From assembly GCA_003013855.2 (NCBI GenBank), contig PVNU02000921.1, positions 104,265-168,264 on the forward strand: 64,000 nt of DNA, written 5' to 3'. This document shows, piece after piece, positions 21,057 through 32,084 of this stretch. This stretch comes from Liriodendron chinense. Lineage: Eukaryota > Streptophyta > Magnoliopsida > Magnoliales > Magnoliaceae. The notes beneath the pieces are model-generated. The model had not been told where the DNA came from, made no database searches, and was given only the letters and a program-made list of their open reading frames with translations. Each line of letters begins with the position of its first letter. The first letter of the stretch is position 1. The position numbers and the translations under genes were made by a program.

Positions 21057-22454
21057 ATGGGTCCTCTAAATTCTTGGCTCACCGGCTCTATCCCTGATTC
21101 GACCAGCCACCTCCAAGTTAAAGATATCCTGGGGCCGGATGGGATCTCGCTCTCGAACCGTCTGCACCCTTTGCTTCCTCAGTTGGTGTGGGACCATATA
21201 GCTGAAGAAGGTTTTTGCACGTCTGAAGGCATGGACAGGCATGTCTGGCCCCTCTCGCTGTCAGGGAAGTTTCTCCTAAAGACTGTTTGGCCGATTATCA
21301 GCCCGCTGGGGACCCGAAAGGGCTGGTCCAAATGGGCGTGGCATGCCAAACTTCCCCCAAAAATTTCCATCTTTGTCTGGAGGCTCCTGCATGACGCTGT
21401 TGGGGTAGACATGCGTATCCGTTCCAAAGGTATCCACCTGGCATCCAAATGTAATTGCTGCGAGAGTGGGCCCGGGCCAGCTGAGGAATCTTTGGACCAC
21501 CTCTTCATCTCGGGTGAGATTGCCTCCAAGGTATGGGGTTTTTTCTCTTTGTTATGGGACATCCCGCTGTTAGGAGACCCCACCATTGCGGGCAGAACAT
21601 CTTTATGGTGGAGAAAGGCGGCTGATGTTGATGGCTTCACAACTCTCACGGGCCTGCTCCCCTGCCTCATCCTCTGGGAGGTTTGGAATGCCAGAAACTC
21701 TATCAGATATGCGGTCGCGGCCACGACTTCGGCAGTTCCAATCTCCCGCATCAAGAGGTGGATCTGTCTCTTAGGCCCCTTGCTCCTTGCTCCTATGGAT
21801 TCTTTCCCTTTGAGACAGCTGGCTCTAAACTCGCTTCAGGTCACGCTAAAGGCGGCCCGTCAAGGGTCTCCTTCGGTGGTCAAATGGATTCGGCCGCAGT
21901 GCGGATGGGTGAAAGTTAATGTCGACGGCTCCGCAAAAGGTAACCCGGGGTTATCAGGAGGTGGAGGTGTTTGTAGGAACAGGGAAGGCGACTTCATCTT
22001 TGGCTTTGCCAAAGGATACGGATGGGGTTCCAATATCCGGGCTGAGGCTAGGGCCATCCTTCAAGGCCTTTCTATGTGCGTCAAGCAAGGATTCCCCAAA
22101 ATTGTGGTGGAAAGCGACTGCAAAGTTGTGGTGGACCTCCTCAACAAGGATACCTCGTCCATGTGGACCCTTTGGTACTTCTGGACTCGGATTTCTGTCC
22201 TCAAACAGGTAGCTCAAGTATCCATTGTCCACGTGCCTAGAGAAGCTAATGGGGTGGCAGACAGCCTCGCCCGCCTAGGTAGCGACGGTCAAAGGGATAC
22301 TATCTTCGAGAGACAATCAGGACCTCCCATTCACCAGCCGAGGCCTGCTTCTGCTGGACCGCACGGGTTTGGGAAACCTCAAAATTTCTTGAGCTTCCTC
22401 GAACCCCTTCTTCTCGTTTGTGCATCCTCCCTCGTGCCGCTCGAGCTCGGTTAG
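21057..22454 (+). pseudogene. LINE ORF2, zf-RVT and RNase H part
   Basis: In frame with the preceding RT and separated only by one TAG codon. The zf-RVT region (WHAKLPPKISIFVWRLLHD ... CNCCESGPG ... ESLDHLF) is followed by a plant-type RNase H: VNVDGSAKGNPG, RAEARAILQGL, VESDCKVVVDLL and HVPREANGVADSLARLG. These supply the catalytic D, E, D and the conserved His and Asp. The domain removes RNA from RNA-DNA hybrids during retrotransposition. It ends with TAG at 22452. Confidence 0.9.
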
Positions 22455-22572
22455 GGCCTAGCTCTTGGGTATTTCTTTTTTTTGTCTTTTCTATATGATA
22501 GGCGAGGCCCGTCGGCTTTTTTGTGGCGCCCGTCTGAAAGTGTGTATAGTCTCTTCTCTTTCAATACAGGTT

Positions 22573-22593
22573 AAGGTGGGTTGCTCCCACCTT
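22573..22593 (+). other. 3'-terminal stem-loop of the LINE
   Basis: AAGGTGGG, loop TTGCT, CCCACCTT: an 8-bp perfect stem about ten bases before the poly(A) tract. 3' stem-loops are the RT recognition element in stringent-type LINEs. The role here is inferred from position. Confidence 0.7.
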
Positions 22594-22624
22594 TTGGTTA
22601 AAAAAAAAAAAGAAAAAAAAAGGA

Positions 22625-22639
22625 AGGTAGACGCAGGCA
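22625..22639. repeat. LINE target-site duplication, right copy
   Basis: AGGTAGACGCAGGCA, identical to 19424-19438. Flanking sequence then continues the interrupted repeat (ACTTGATGTATCACATCCAG). Confidence 0.9.
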
Positions 22640-22883
22640 CACTTGATGTATCACATCCAGCCCGTCCATCAGATGCATCAACTTAATAACGTCGCCAGGC
22701 CCAAAATTCAGGGAGTGGCTAATCCGCTCCCAGAAAAATGAAGGCGATAAAGCCCGGAAAGAATGGTATTTCCACAGGTGGGGCCATCATTTAAATATCT
22801 TAGAAAAAAAAACGTCTAGCAGGTCTCGGAAGCGGGTTGCATACTGACGTCCAGCAGCAACGTCCCTACTGACAATGCTATGT

Positions 22884-23100
22884 GGCCCCACCATGAGGTA
22901 TGTGTTTTATCCACGCCATCCATCCGTTTTGGATTATTATTTTAGAGCACCAGATAAAGAAATAAATGAGATGGATGCAAACATCAGATGGACCACACCA
23001 TGGGAAAACAGTGGTGATTGAACATCTACCATTAAAAAAATTGTAAACCCGAATGTAATGCTTATTTGGCATCCAACCAGTTGATAAGGTTGAACGGACC
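22884..23100. mobile_element. Palindromic TIR element, left half only
   Basis: It starts ATGTGGCCCCACCATGAGGT, runs through GCCATCCATCCG and ATGGACCACACC to CATCCAACCAGTTGATAAGG, then stops. The right inverted half is absent and replaced by the 104-bp tandem repeat. Confidence 0.7.
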
Positions 23101-23102
23101 AC

Positions 23103-23309
23103 AAGAATAGGCTAACCAGCCGGTTGGGCTATCTCTATCTTATCTGTTCTTTCTCTACCTTATCTGTTCTTTTGTGTGCTTGGTTGTGTGGTTGTGATTC
23201 TTGCATAAGAATAGGCTAACCACCCGGTTGGGCTACCTCTATCTTATCTGTTCTTTCTCTATATTTATCTGTTCTTTTGTGTGCTTGGTTGTGGTTGTGA
23301 TTCCAGCGC
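23103..23309. repeat. 104-bp tandem duplication
   Basis: AAGAATAGGCTAACCRNCCG starts at 23103 and 23207. Each copy continues TTGGGCTAYCTCTATCTTAT and GTGCTTGGTTGTG. The motif GAATAGCCTNACNACTC recurs singly near 25017 and 32058, so the unit derives from a dispersed repeat. Confidence 0.9.
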
Positions 23310-23339
23310 ACTATCTGAGGAGGCTTGTAGCTGGCTAAA

Positions 23340-24540
23340 TATCTTCAATTATTCAACTAAATGATAGGACCATTGGACATTGGATTAGATGTTATGGAAT
23401 TGCATTATATGGAACTAAAACCATTATTGCATAATGATTGTATGTTTGGAAATACCATGGTATTTTGACCATCCAGTTTTTGGGATCAAATTCTTCCTTT
23501 GAAAAAAATATTGAATTAATCAAAACTTATGTTCGATGTACTGTAGAATTATAATCCATGAATTAGATAGACAATTGTTGTCAATTACCTCTACACATAT
23601 GCAACTTGAATGTCACATGTAAATGGCACATATGGACAAACAATGCGCATAAAACAAATACATTAATGTGGAACCCACAAATGTAGTGGATTTCAAAATC
23701 CACCAAAAATACAGCAATTTCTACGGTTGGGACTGGATGATAGAATTTGAACAAGATCAAATGCAAATCCATGCCACCTAATTATCTCACATCTTCCAAG
23801 TTTGAAAAGGACTACAAAGAAAAAGGAAACTGCTTTCAAAGCATTAGAATCTCATTGTATGCATCCGTTTTCAAAGCCACAGACGGGTGGTCACCTCATC
23901 ATAGTAGTATCTCTTGGTGGTTTCGCCAATGAAATGTTGGTCAAATCCGACGGCCTACCCTGATGGATGATTTTGACCATTCAGCAACTAAACCAAGAGA
24001 TCTCATTAAGAGCGTCAATATTGTGTTGTGCAGCTACTGAATAATTTTGTATACTGTACTTTAGAAGAGTATCTACGATGTTATACATGTGCTCAACGCA
24101 GACGGACCCAATCAATAAGGTTCTTTAGATATACTCATTCACACGTGGTTGAGTTCAACGTAAATGGAGATACAAGCATGGCCGTATCTATCACATCAAA
24201 TCGTGTATCCCAGAGCACGGATCAATCGTCACTATGTATAGACGATCTTAGCCATCTGATTTGGACCACTGAATTGGGACTCTTTGATATTTAAATGGCT
24301 TACATTTTCTTTTAGCTGTGTAATTGAGTGTATCCAATCAGATGGTTAGAAGGTTATCAAGTCGGTGTGATTGTCAGGCTGTGCTCCGTCCACAATGGGG
24401 CTTTGCAATTGGATGGTCTGCATTAACATGTGTGTATGCCATTGTTTGGAGTGGATGCGTTAATACCATTAAATTAAAATTGAAATATCTGCCCCGTCAA
24501 CATTAAAAACCACAATTTTCCCAGCATGGATAGGATCCTT
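23340..24540. other. Intergenic; contains diverged fragment of repeat D
   Basis: About 23880-24170 (GTTGGTCAAATCYGAYGG, TTTTGACCATTCAGC, CTTTAGAAGAGTATCTACGA) is related to repeat D found at 27060-27280, 33150-33350 and 36570-36790. The rest is AT-rich and unassigned. Confidence 0.5.
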
Positions 24541-24664
24541 GCACATGTGCACCAATAATAAATCACACCTCATAAAGCCAAATTCCATACTTCCATAGAG
24601 AAGCACATGTGCACCAATAATAAATCACACCTCATAAATCCAAATTCCATACTTCCATAGAGAA
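24541..24664. repeat. 62-bp tandem duplication
   Basis: GCACATGTGCACCAATAATA begins at 24541 and again at 24603. The two units differ at one position (AAAGCC versus AAATCC), so the event is recent. Confidence 0.95.
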
Positions 24665-25060
24665 CGACCACAACAGGTGCTTCACTCTCAATCTCTTAGT
24701 ACTGGTGTGACTATCATGCCAAGGCCAATGGCCTAGGTTGGGAGCTGTCTAATTTGTAGTGAGCGGACAGAGTCCATGGTCTCAGGAGGAATAAGTTTAT
24801 TTTGCCGAGTAGATAAACCTCTCTTTAATCAGTAATCAGATAGTCCAACTAGCCTAATCATAGGGCTATGGAAGTTAGGCAGGAATGATGAATAGGCATT
24901 TCAGATGGATGTATATTTATGCCACTTGAACCTTTTCCTTCTCTAATGCAAAAGTATCTTGTGTCATCGTTTTACTCAGCCTGGGTCATCGTCATACTTG
25001 GCCCTGATAATATGAATAGCCTAACCACTCGATTTGGGGGATCGGATTAGGTCCGGCCCG
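24665..25060. other. Intergenic, dispersed-repeat flank
   Basis: 24900-25045 (TATTTATGCCACTTGAACC ... GAATAGCCTAACCACTCG) is similar to 31975-32075. It has no coding potential. Confidence 0.5.
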
Positions 25061-25064
25061 GCCT

Positions 25065-25350
25065 CATCACTTATTGTTGGGACCAGCTTGATGCATGTAT
25101 GGTATGTCCACACTGTCCTTTCGCTTTTTGAGATCATTTTACGGCATGATGTGAAATAAACAAATATCAAAATGATCCATAACTTCCATGGCCCACAACA
25201 AGTTTTTAATGGCCAACCAGCATTGTTTCCTATGGGTACTTGAGATTTACATCTGCTTCATTTTTAAGATCATGTCTTAAATTGAACTGAAAGAATACAT
25301 CACGGTGGGGCCCACCTTAGGGGTTGCACTGTCTTGGGTGAGGCCAGCCG
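25065..25350. mobile_element. Palindromic TIR element, short variant
   Basis: The left GGGACCAGCTTGATGCATGT and right ACATCACGGTGGGGCCCACC flank core fragments (CATTTTACGGCATGA, AAGTTTTTAATGGCC). The right outer end CACTGTCTTGGGTGAGGC is inverted at 25449-25470 (CCCCACCCAAGACAGCG), so a different outer terminus is used here. Confidence 0.6.
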
Positions 25351-25439
25351 CACCTAATGGGCTCCCTCGGTTGGGCCACTTAGTTGTGATTCCACTGCTC
25401 TATGCAAGGACAGGAAAAGGGGAACGGATTAGGTGCCCC

Positions 25440-26168
25440 AGCCCCACCCAAGACAGCGCTGCCCTTGCCATGGGGCCTACCTTGATGTATGTGTCCTATA
25501 TCCACGCCGTGCATCCATTTTTTCATATCATTTTAGGGCATGAGCCCAAAAGTGAAGCAGATTCAAATCTCAGGTGGACCATATTATAAGAAACATTGAA
25601 TGATCCATCATTAAAAAGTTTCTAAGGGCCCACTGTAATGTTTCTGCAATTTTGATTTGCTATCCACCCTGCTGATAAGTCACAAAAGCCCGTATGAAGG
25701 TTAAAAAACATTGAATGTAAATATAGGACGCTGGTTTTGGTGGATCCCTCACTGTGGGGCAACGTGATATACGTTTCTTGCATCCATTCCGTTCATAGCT
25801 TTTCTCGAGTTCATTTTCAGGTGTTAGCCCAAAGATCGGCCAATCCAAATCTCAGGTCGACCACACCACAGAAAGCAGTGGTGATTGAATGCACACCATT
25901 AAAAACTTCTTAGTGGCCACAGAATGTTTATTTGTCATCCAACCTGTTGATAATGTCACACAGACGGGATGAAAAGACCACGTAAACATCAGCTTAATCT
26001 GAAGCTTTTGTGGCCCAAGTAGTTTTTAATGGTCAATCACTACATTTTCCTGTAGCCTAGTACAAATGAGATTTGGATCTCATGTCTTTTTAAAGTCCTG
26101 CACTAAAAGGAGCTGGCAAAACGGATGAATGGAGTGGATATAAGATAAATACATCACCGTGGCCACAA
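25440..26168. mobile_element. Two overlapping or nested palindromic-element copies
   Basis: 25440-25720 is a left part (CATGGGGCCTACCTTGATGT, CATTTTAGGGCATGAGCCCA, CAGGTGGACCATATT) ending near CACAAAAGCCC. A new left end starts about 25752 (GTGGGGCAACGTGATATACG) and runs to the complementary right end near 26165 (AAATACATCACCGTGGCC). Confidence 0.65.
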
Positions 26169-26334
26169 TAAGGGATCGATTGAGGTCCGTGGATTCCGAA
26201 GCCGCCTCTCGGTTAGGTAAGGGCTACGTCGTTCTTGATTGTGTGGTTGAGATTGCACTCCACGAACCAAAGGACAGAACTTTGAAGGCGCGACTTGGGT
26301 GAGACCCCGGAACCAGCGATGTGGGTGGGACCCT

Positions 26335-26748
26335 GAACCTAGGGCCCACCTGGATGTATTCTTTGTAGATCCATTCCGTCCATCTGTTTCTTCATATTAA
26401 TTTAGAATGTAGTCCAAAAAATGAAGCAGATGAAAATTTTATATGGACCACACCCCAAGAAACAGTTCTCATTAAACTGTGACCATTAAAAACTTTCTAG
26501 AGTCCACCGTAATGTTTATTGACCATCCAATCTGTTGATAAGGTCACGTGGACAGGGATGAAAGGAAAAAAACAAATATCAGGTTGATAGAAAACTTTTA
26601 TGGCTCACAATAGGTTTTTAATGGTCATTAACCTGTTTTTCTTATGTCGTAGTCCACCCAAAATTTTCATCTTATTTATTTTTGGTTCCATAGTACAAAA
26701 TAATGTAGAAAAGCAGATTAACGGCATGGATCTACAAGGAATACATCC
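26335..26748. mobile_element. Palindromic TIR element
   Basis: The left TAGGGCCCACCTGGATGTAT and core (ATATGGACCACACC, AACTTTCTAGAGTCCACCG) are followed by complementary right-arm motifs GTTTTTAATGGTCA and AACGGCATGGATCTACAAGG. The right end runs straight into a 55-bp tandem duplication. Confidence 0.7.
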
Positions 26749-26825
26749 TTTGAAGTCTATGACAACTGTTAATGCAGAATACAAAATAATGTAGAATACA
26801 TCCTTTGAAGTCTATGACAACTGTT
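26741..26825. repeat. 55-bp tandem duplication at an element end
   Basis: ATACATCCTTTGAAGTCTAT starts at 26741 and 26796, and ACAAAATAATGTAGAA occurs at about 26694 and 26780. The repeated block includes the terminal bases of the preceding palindromic element. Confidence 0.85.
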
Positions 26826-27892
26826 AGAAAACGAGTGCGAAGAAAAGTAAAAGGTCATCAATTATTAAAGGTGACTACGCATCGGGCACACTGAAGATCG
26901 TAGTGTGCCAAGAGTATATATGGCAGTCTGTTCAAATATTTACCAATCCAGGCCATCCATTGGGTTTTCTTACTTTTATTTGGGCACTAACTTAATAAAA
27001 ATACCAATAGGATGTTAACAGTGAAAACATTGACTTCTTAATTTATTCGTTGTTTGGAAAGCAATGGACGGATCGTTTCACCTGATCAGCATGAGTATTT
27101 CTTCATGGCCAATGGAATGTTGGTCAAATCTGATGGACTATCCTGATCGTTGATTTTGACCATTCATGCGTCTAAACCAAGAGACGCATTAAAAGCATCA
27201 ATGTTCCCTATAGATACTGAATAATTTTGTAAAATGTACTTTAGAAGAGTATCTAAGATTATAAACATGCATGTGTAAGATGTACACGTGTCATCCATCT
27301 GCACAAGGAGTATGGACCAATTCATGGGCCTCCATTTCGATGGGACACAGCCTGAAATTCACATGGGTTAAAAGATCCCAACTGATCGATCAATGGCCTT
27401 CAATTTGACGGTTGAAAGGAGTAATTATGTAGGATTACCTGATAATAAGGTTTTTGGACCGTACTCATTCACATGGGGATCGTTCAGCATTAGATGGGGA
27501 AAACATGTCCTAGAATGTGTTGGTGAAACAGATGAACGGAGTGGATATAGCACAGACATCACGGTGGACCCCACAGAGTTTAGGTCACAGGAGATTCATG
27601 TAAACCCATGTTTCAATCAAGTCCATGAACAAGAAAAGTAAAGCATTTCTATCTTTAAAAAAAAGAAAGAAGCATCCTTTCTCTGTCTATCATTTTTGTC
27701 ATTCCTTCCCTTTCTTCTTCTCAAGCGACTGCCGTGAAATTCTGGTTCGAAAGCTCAAAGCTGGGAGTTCTCCAGCTGCCGTAGTCCAGCATCCTATAAT
27801 CTAAGTAGTTTCGGGTATGGTTCGCTCTCTTCTACCCACCCATTGAGTTCGTTTTGATGACGCACTCAGGCTCGCCAGGGAAGTGAATTGCT

Positions 27893-28325
27893 TGGTCCAC
27901 CATGATGTCCGTGTTTTATCCTCACCGTTCATCCATTTTTCTAGCTTATTTTAGGGCATGCATGAAAAAATGAGACAAATCCAAAGCAGAAGTAGACCAC
28001 ACCACGGAAAACAGTGGGGATAATAATGCCTACTGTTAAAACCTCTCAAGGGTCCACCATGATGTTTATTTTCCATCCAACCTGTTCATAAGGTCACACG
28101 GATCTGTCTAAAGAGAAAAAGAAAAAATCAACATGATGGGAAACTTCTGAGGCCACCAAGAAGTTTTGAATGGTAGGGGTTCAATCTTCACTGTTTCATG
28201 TGGTGTGGTCCACTTGAAATTTGTATATGCTTCATTTTTAGGCTCATGCCCTAAAATGAGCTGGAAAAACGGATGGATGCATGGATAAAACACAAACATC
28301 ACGCTGGCCCTACAGAGTCGTGCCC
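27893..28325. mobile_element. Palindromic TIR element in copy I
   Basis: It starts GGTCCACCATGATGTCCGTG and ends AACATCACGCTGGCCCTACA. It has full core halves and the centre GGGAAACTTCTGAGGCCACC. Paralogues lie at 33958-34385 and 40376-40595. Confidence 0.75.
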
Positions 28326-28499
28326 CCCCGGGATAGCCCTGGTGTCGGTGTTGTAGGCAATCCAATTCTTTTCTTTCTGATTAAATTAATATATGCCTTC
28401 TCATATCATCCTTAGATAAAGATATGCATGACAACTTCACGTACAGCCGTATACATCTCTGAGGATATATTCTACTTGTATAAATACAATATTATGAAT

Positions 28500-29020
28500 G
28501 AGTGCGAATTAGCCGTTACTGGGTAACAACTTAGTGGGTGTTACCCTATCCGTGTGGGGCCCACCTTGATGTACTTCCTGTAAATCCACGCCATCCATCT
28601 GTTTTTTAATATCAATTTAGGATGTGATCCCAAAGCTTAAGAAGATCCCTAGAAATAGTGATGATTGATCTTTAAAAGCTTTTCCTGGGCCACAAAATTA
28701 AGTTTTGAATGAAGCTGATATTTGTTTTTTACCTTCATCCATATCTTCTTGACATTATCAACAGGTTAGATTACAAATAAACATTATGAAAACCTTAGGA
28801 TGGGCTCTTTGGAATTTTTAATGGTGAGGCACTCAATCACCACTGTTTCCTGTGGTATGGTCCACCTGATACTTGGATCTACATAAATTTTGGAATACCA
28901 TCGTAAAATGATATGGAGAAACAGATGGACGGCCTGGATATACAAAAAATCATCAAGGTGGGCCCTACAGTAAGGTAACACCCACTAAGCTGTTAACCGG
29001 GTAACACCTAATTTGCGCTC
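28500..29020. mobile_element. Type B palindromic element with 9-bp target duplication (Mutator-like MITE)
   Basis: The TIRs begin GAGTGCGAATTAG and end CTAATTTGCGCTC. They are flanked by ATTATGAAT at 28491-28499 and 29021-29029. The uninterrupted site occurs in copy II (34637-34645) and copy III (40839-40847), each with one ATTATGAAT, proving insertion after duplication. A 9-bp duplication is the hallmark of the Mutator superfamily. There is no coding capacity, so mobilisation in trans is presumed. Confidence 0.9.
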
Positions 29021-29029
29021 ATTATGAAT

Positions 29030-29565
29030 GAACTACTGTACAGATAATTTAAATTAACTGCTGAACCAATTCTAGCAATCTGAGTCATCCATCATGTTGG
29101 GCCCAAATTTTATTGCACGTCCTTCTCAAAAAATTCATTCTAATAGAATGTAATATAACTATCCAATCAGCGGCTGGGCAAGGAGTTGACTATAATAGAA
29201 AAACGACCCGCTTTTCATTGGCCACTTCTTGCAAATGCTACAATGATAAAAGAGGATTTTATAAAATACTACATCATTAATCTCATATTTATTACTCATT
29301 GCTTTTTTAAATTAACTTTTCATTAAGCTACCTCATTAGTTAAGATATGAAGATAATTGTCAAAGGATTACCTTCCATTAGTTTTCTCATCTCCGTAGTG
29401 TCTTCGATAAAATGACAAAAACACCCATCATTAATGATATAGTTTAATTAGTTAAATGTAAATACCATATTTAAGAGATATTTATTATTTAAATTTAAAA
29501 AATAAAAAAATACCAACAGCTAGTCTTCTTGGCAGATGTGGATTGCATACAAGCGTAGTGGCTAC
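29030..29565. repeat. AT-rich filler of copy I
   Basis: Non-coding sequence shared with 34650-34985 plus 35910-36100, and with 40860-41185 plus 41555-41700, e.g. GCAGATGTGGATTGC followed by GTGGCTACTAGTCGGTGCTC. Confidence 0.7.
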
Positions 29566-30110
29566 TAGTCGGTGCTCTATGGGCCCCACCATAATGTTTT
29601 TGTTTTATCAATCCAATCCATTCATTTATCCATATCATTTTATGGCGTGAGCCCAAAAAATGAGCTAAAAGGTATGGATCAAGCTAATATTTGTGTTCTG
29701 TCCTTATCCTTGATAGACTCCCACGAGTTTCAACACGAGGTTTGGGTTCGAGTGCTAATAGGTGGTAAAATCTCACTACAGCATGAGTGTGGGTGGGTGG
29801 CTGTGTGTGGGTAGGTGTGAGGTGTGTGTGGGGTGTCGTGTGCTAAAAAAACAAAAGTTAATGTTTGTGTTTTCCCTTCATCAGGCCAGTGTGACCTAAT
29901 TAACAATTTGGATGGAAAATAAAAATTACGGTGGTCCCTAGGAAGTTTTTAATGGTGGATAGTCAATCAACAATGTTTTCATGTGGTGTGGTTCACCTAA
30001 GATTTGGATCTCACTCATTTTTTGGGCTCATGACCTAAAATGTTTTAAAAAAAATTAATGGATGGTGTGGATAAAACACATACATTGTAATGAGGCCAAT
30101 GGAGCACTGA
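29566..30110. mobile_element. Palindromic TIR element, type A, with internal addition
   Basis: The ends AGTCGGTGCTCTATGGGCCC and AATGGAGCACTGACT are inverse. About 29700-29850 holds non-core sequence with a TGTGTGGGTAGGTGTGAGG-like tract that splits the centre; the centre motif (AAGCTAATATTTGTGTT) is repeated on the far side. The addition resembles the one at 43400-43560. Confidence 0.7.
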
Positions 30111-30114
30111 CTAA

Positions 30115-30468
30115 ATTGGGGCCCACCATGAAGTTTGGGAGAAATCCACCCTGTTTATCAGTTTTCCATATGGTACATGGATGAGGCAGATACAAATCTG
30201 AGGTGGACCACACTATAGAAAATACTGGTCTTGAAGGCCTATCATTAAAAACTTTATAGGTCTATTTTAACATTTATTTGCCATCCAATCTATTGAATAG
30301 GTCAAATTTATGTGGTCACAAGAAGTTTTAATGGTGGGTGTTTAATTTCATCTATTTCCTCCGGCGTGGTCCACCTGAGATTTGCTGGATCCATGCTTTA
30401 AAATGAGCTGAAAAGTTAGATGGACGATGTGGATGAATCACATGCATCATGGTGGTCCCAAAGCGCAC
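30115..30468. mobile_element. Short palindromic TIR element
   Basis: It starts GGGGCCCACCATGAAGTTTG and ends CATCATGGTGGTCCCAAAGC. Its paralogue at 42173-43330 is split by a solo LTR. Confidence 0.7.
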
Positions 30469-30536
30469 CCAACAACACCGACCACGACCAGTACCAACCT
30501 CCGTAAATGAGAGGTCGCCACCGAATCCCAGCATGA

Positions 30537-31045
30537 ATGGGAGCGGATTAGGTGTTATGTGGGGAACACCTTAGTGGGTGTTACCCTTACCATAGGGCCC
30601 ACCTTAATGATGTGGTAAATGTCAACGCCTTTCATCCGTTTTTGCAGACCATTTTAGGGTGTTCTCCCAAACATTAAACAGATCCAAATCTTAGATGGAG
30701 CACACCATAGGAAACAATGGTGATTGAATGCCTACCATTAAAAGCTTCTCAGGGACCACTGTAACCAAATCTGTAATGTTTATTTTCCATCCAACCTGTT
30801 GATAACGTCAACCAACTTGGATGAAGGGAAAACACAAAGATCCGCTTGATACAAAAATTTTGGGCCTAAAGAAAGCTTCTATTGGTCATTCACCACTTTT
30901 TTCCAGTGGGGACCACTCAAGATTTGGATCTTCTCAAATTTTGGGATAACGCCCACAAATGAGCTGAAAAACGGATGGACGGCGTGGATATACAACACAT
31001 CTATCAAAGTGGCCCCGTAACATCCCACTAAGTACGCTTCCCACT
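30537..31045. mobile_element. Type B palindromic element, right terminus deleted
   Basis: The left end GGGAGCGGATTAGGTGTTAT then AACACCTTAGTGGGTGTTAC is complete. The right end breaks off at GTAACATCCCACTAAGTACG, whereas the paralogue at 43380-44108 keeps ATCTAATCGGCTCCC, implying a small deletion here. Confidence 0.75.
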
Positions 31046-31254
31046 TTGATAAAGAGATTCCGTGCTTTTCTTTGTCAATGCGAGGGATGCTATTTGCAGC
31101 CTAGCAGTCTGCATCGGCCATGCCCTAGCACTTACATGTGTAGACATGACGCACAAAAATATGATCCCTAGCGTTCCATAACATTCTAAATAGGGGATTG
31201 AACGAAAGCTAGCCCAAACATAAGGACGTGAGTTACCTGCCCCAACCACTCCAA

Positions 31255-31690
31255 CCCCATCCGAAAACTACCTTTGAGCTGTCTGTGAGAAATCCATCAG
31301 TCCAACAGTTTCTCCAGCTCATGTTAGGACGTGATCCCAAAAATGAGACACATCCAAAACTCAAGTGGACCACACTAAAAGACACAGTGGGGATGGAAGA
31401 CTGGCCGTCGGAAAATTTACAGGACCATAGAAGTTTTAATCAGGCTGATATTTACGTTTTAAGGTCTTCCCAATTGGGATGAACTTGTGAACGGTTTGGA
31501 TGGCACATGAACATCATCGTAGGCCAGGGGACAGTTTGAATGCCTTGCATTTCTATCCCGACTGTTTTCTATAGTTTGGTTTACTTGAGTTTTGAATCTG
31601 CCTCATATTTGGTAGATGTCCTTACATGAACTGGACAAACTGATGGACGGGTGGATTCTTACGGAACTGTCATTGGGCCTCACATAATGG
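31255..31690. mobile_element. Palindromic TIR element, diverged
   Basis: AACCCCATCCGAAAACTACC ... GAGAAATCCATCAGTCCAAC on the left faces CTGATGGACGGGTGGATTCT on the right, with core motifs AAGTGGACCACACT and CAGCTCATGTTAGGACGTGA. The termini are not sharply defined. Confidence 0.55.
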
Positions 31691-31691
31691 C

Positions 31692-32076
31692 ACCAGCAAC
31701 TGGCTTCCCAAACATCAGGCCATTGTAGTCATGAATTGGGCATCACACCCTCAGTCATCCATTCCCCGCCATGAATTAGTGTGGATCCCTCATGAATTAC
31801 AATACAACTGTGTTTCTCCTGTGACTCGTGTAGACTGCTATGTTTGCACACGTGAGAGTTTCAAATCTGGGCCATTAAGCAGGTAGAACAAAGAATCTGA
31901 CGGATCTGGTCATCAGCTGCGATGAGAAGAGAATGGATGGTGAAAAATGTTTACGCTATCAGACGTTTCGGATTGAAGAATATTTATGCCACTGGGCCAT
32001 TTTCCTTCTCTAATTCAGTGTGTTTCATTTTTATGAGAACACTCGCCCGGATCCCATGAATAGCCTCACTACTCAG
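31692..32076. other. Intergenic between copies I and II
   Basis: No gene. 31970-32075 is related to 24900-25045. Confidence 0.5.
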
Positions 32077-32084
32077 TTGGCCTA

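Larger units (their letters stand above)
19439..22624 (+). mobile_element. 5'-truncated plant L1-type LINE with RNase H domain
   Basis: The insertion is bounded by a perfect 15-bp direct repeat and ends in an A-rich tail (22602-22624), the hallmarks of target-primed reverse transcription. It contains RT, zinc-binding RT-associated and RNase H domains in one frame. The endonuclease part of ORF2 and all of ORF1 are missing, so the copy was dead on arrival. Its coding sequence is well preserved, indicating a relatively young insertion. It landed in a repeat whose other copy is at 61929-62160. Confidence 0.95.
26870..31140. repeat. Composite segment, copy I of three
   Basis: Order: repeat D (to ~27880), palindromic element, AT-rich filler beginning near 28340 (GATAAAGATATGCATGACAAC), type B insertion, more filler (GACCCGCTTTTCATTGGCCA), type A element, a short palindromic element, type B element, then GAGGGATGCTATTTGCAGCC. 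The same order recurs at 32985-36515 and 36520-44260. This copy lacks the GGACCTTNAAGCATCTGAC-ended element present in the other two. Confidence 0.8.

Noticed and set aside
20612..22232. Several antisense frames across the LINE.
   Set aside because: Shadows of the high-GC LINE coding frame. No independent motifs.
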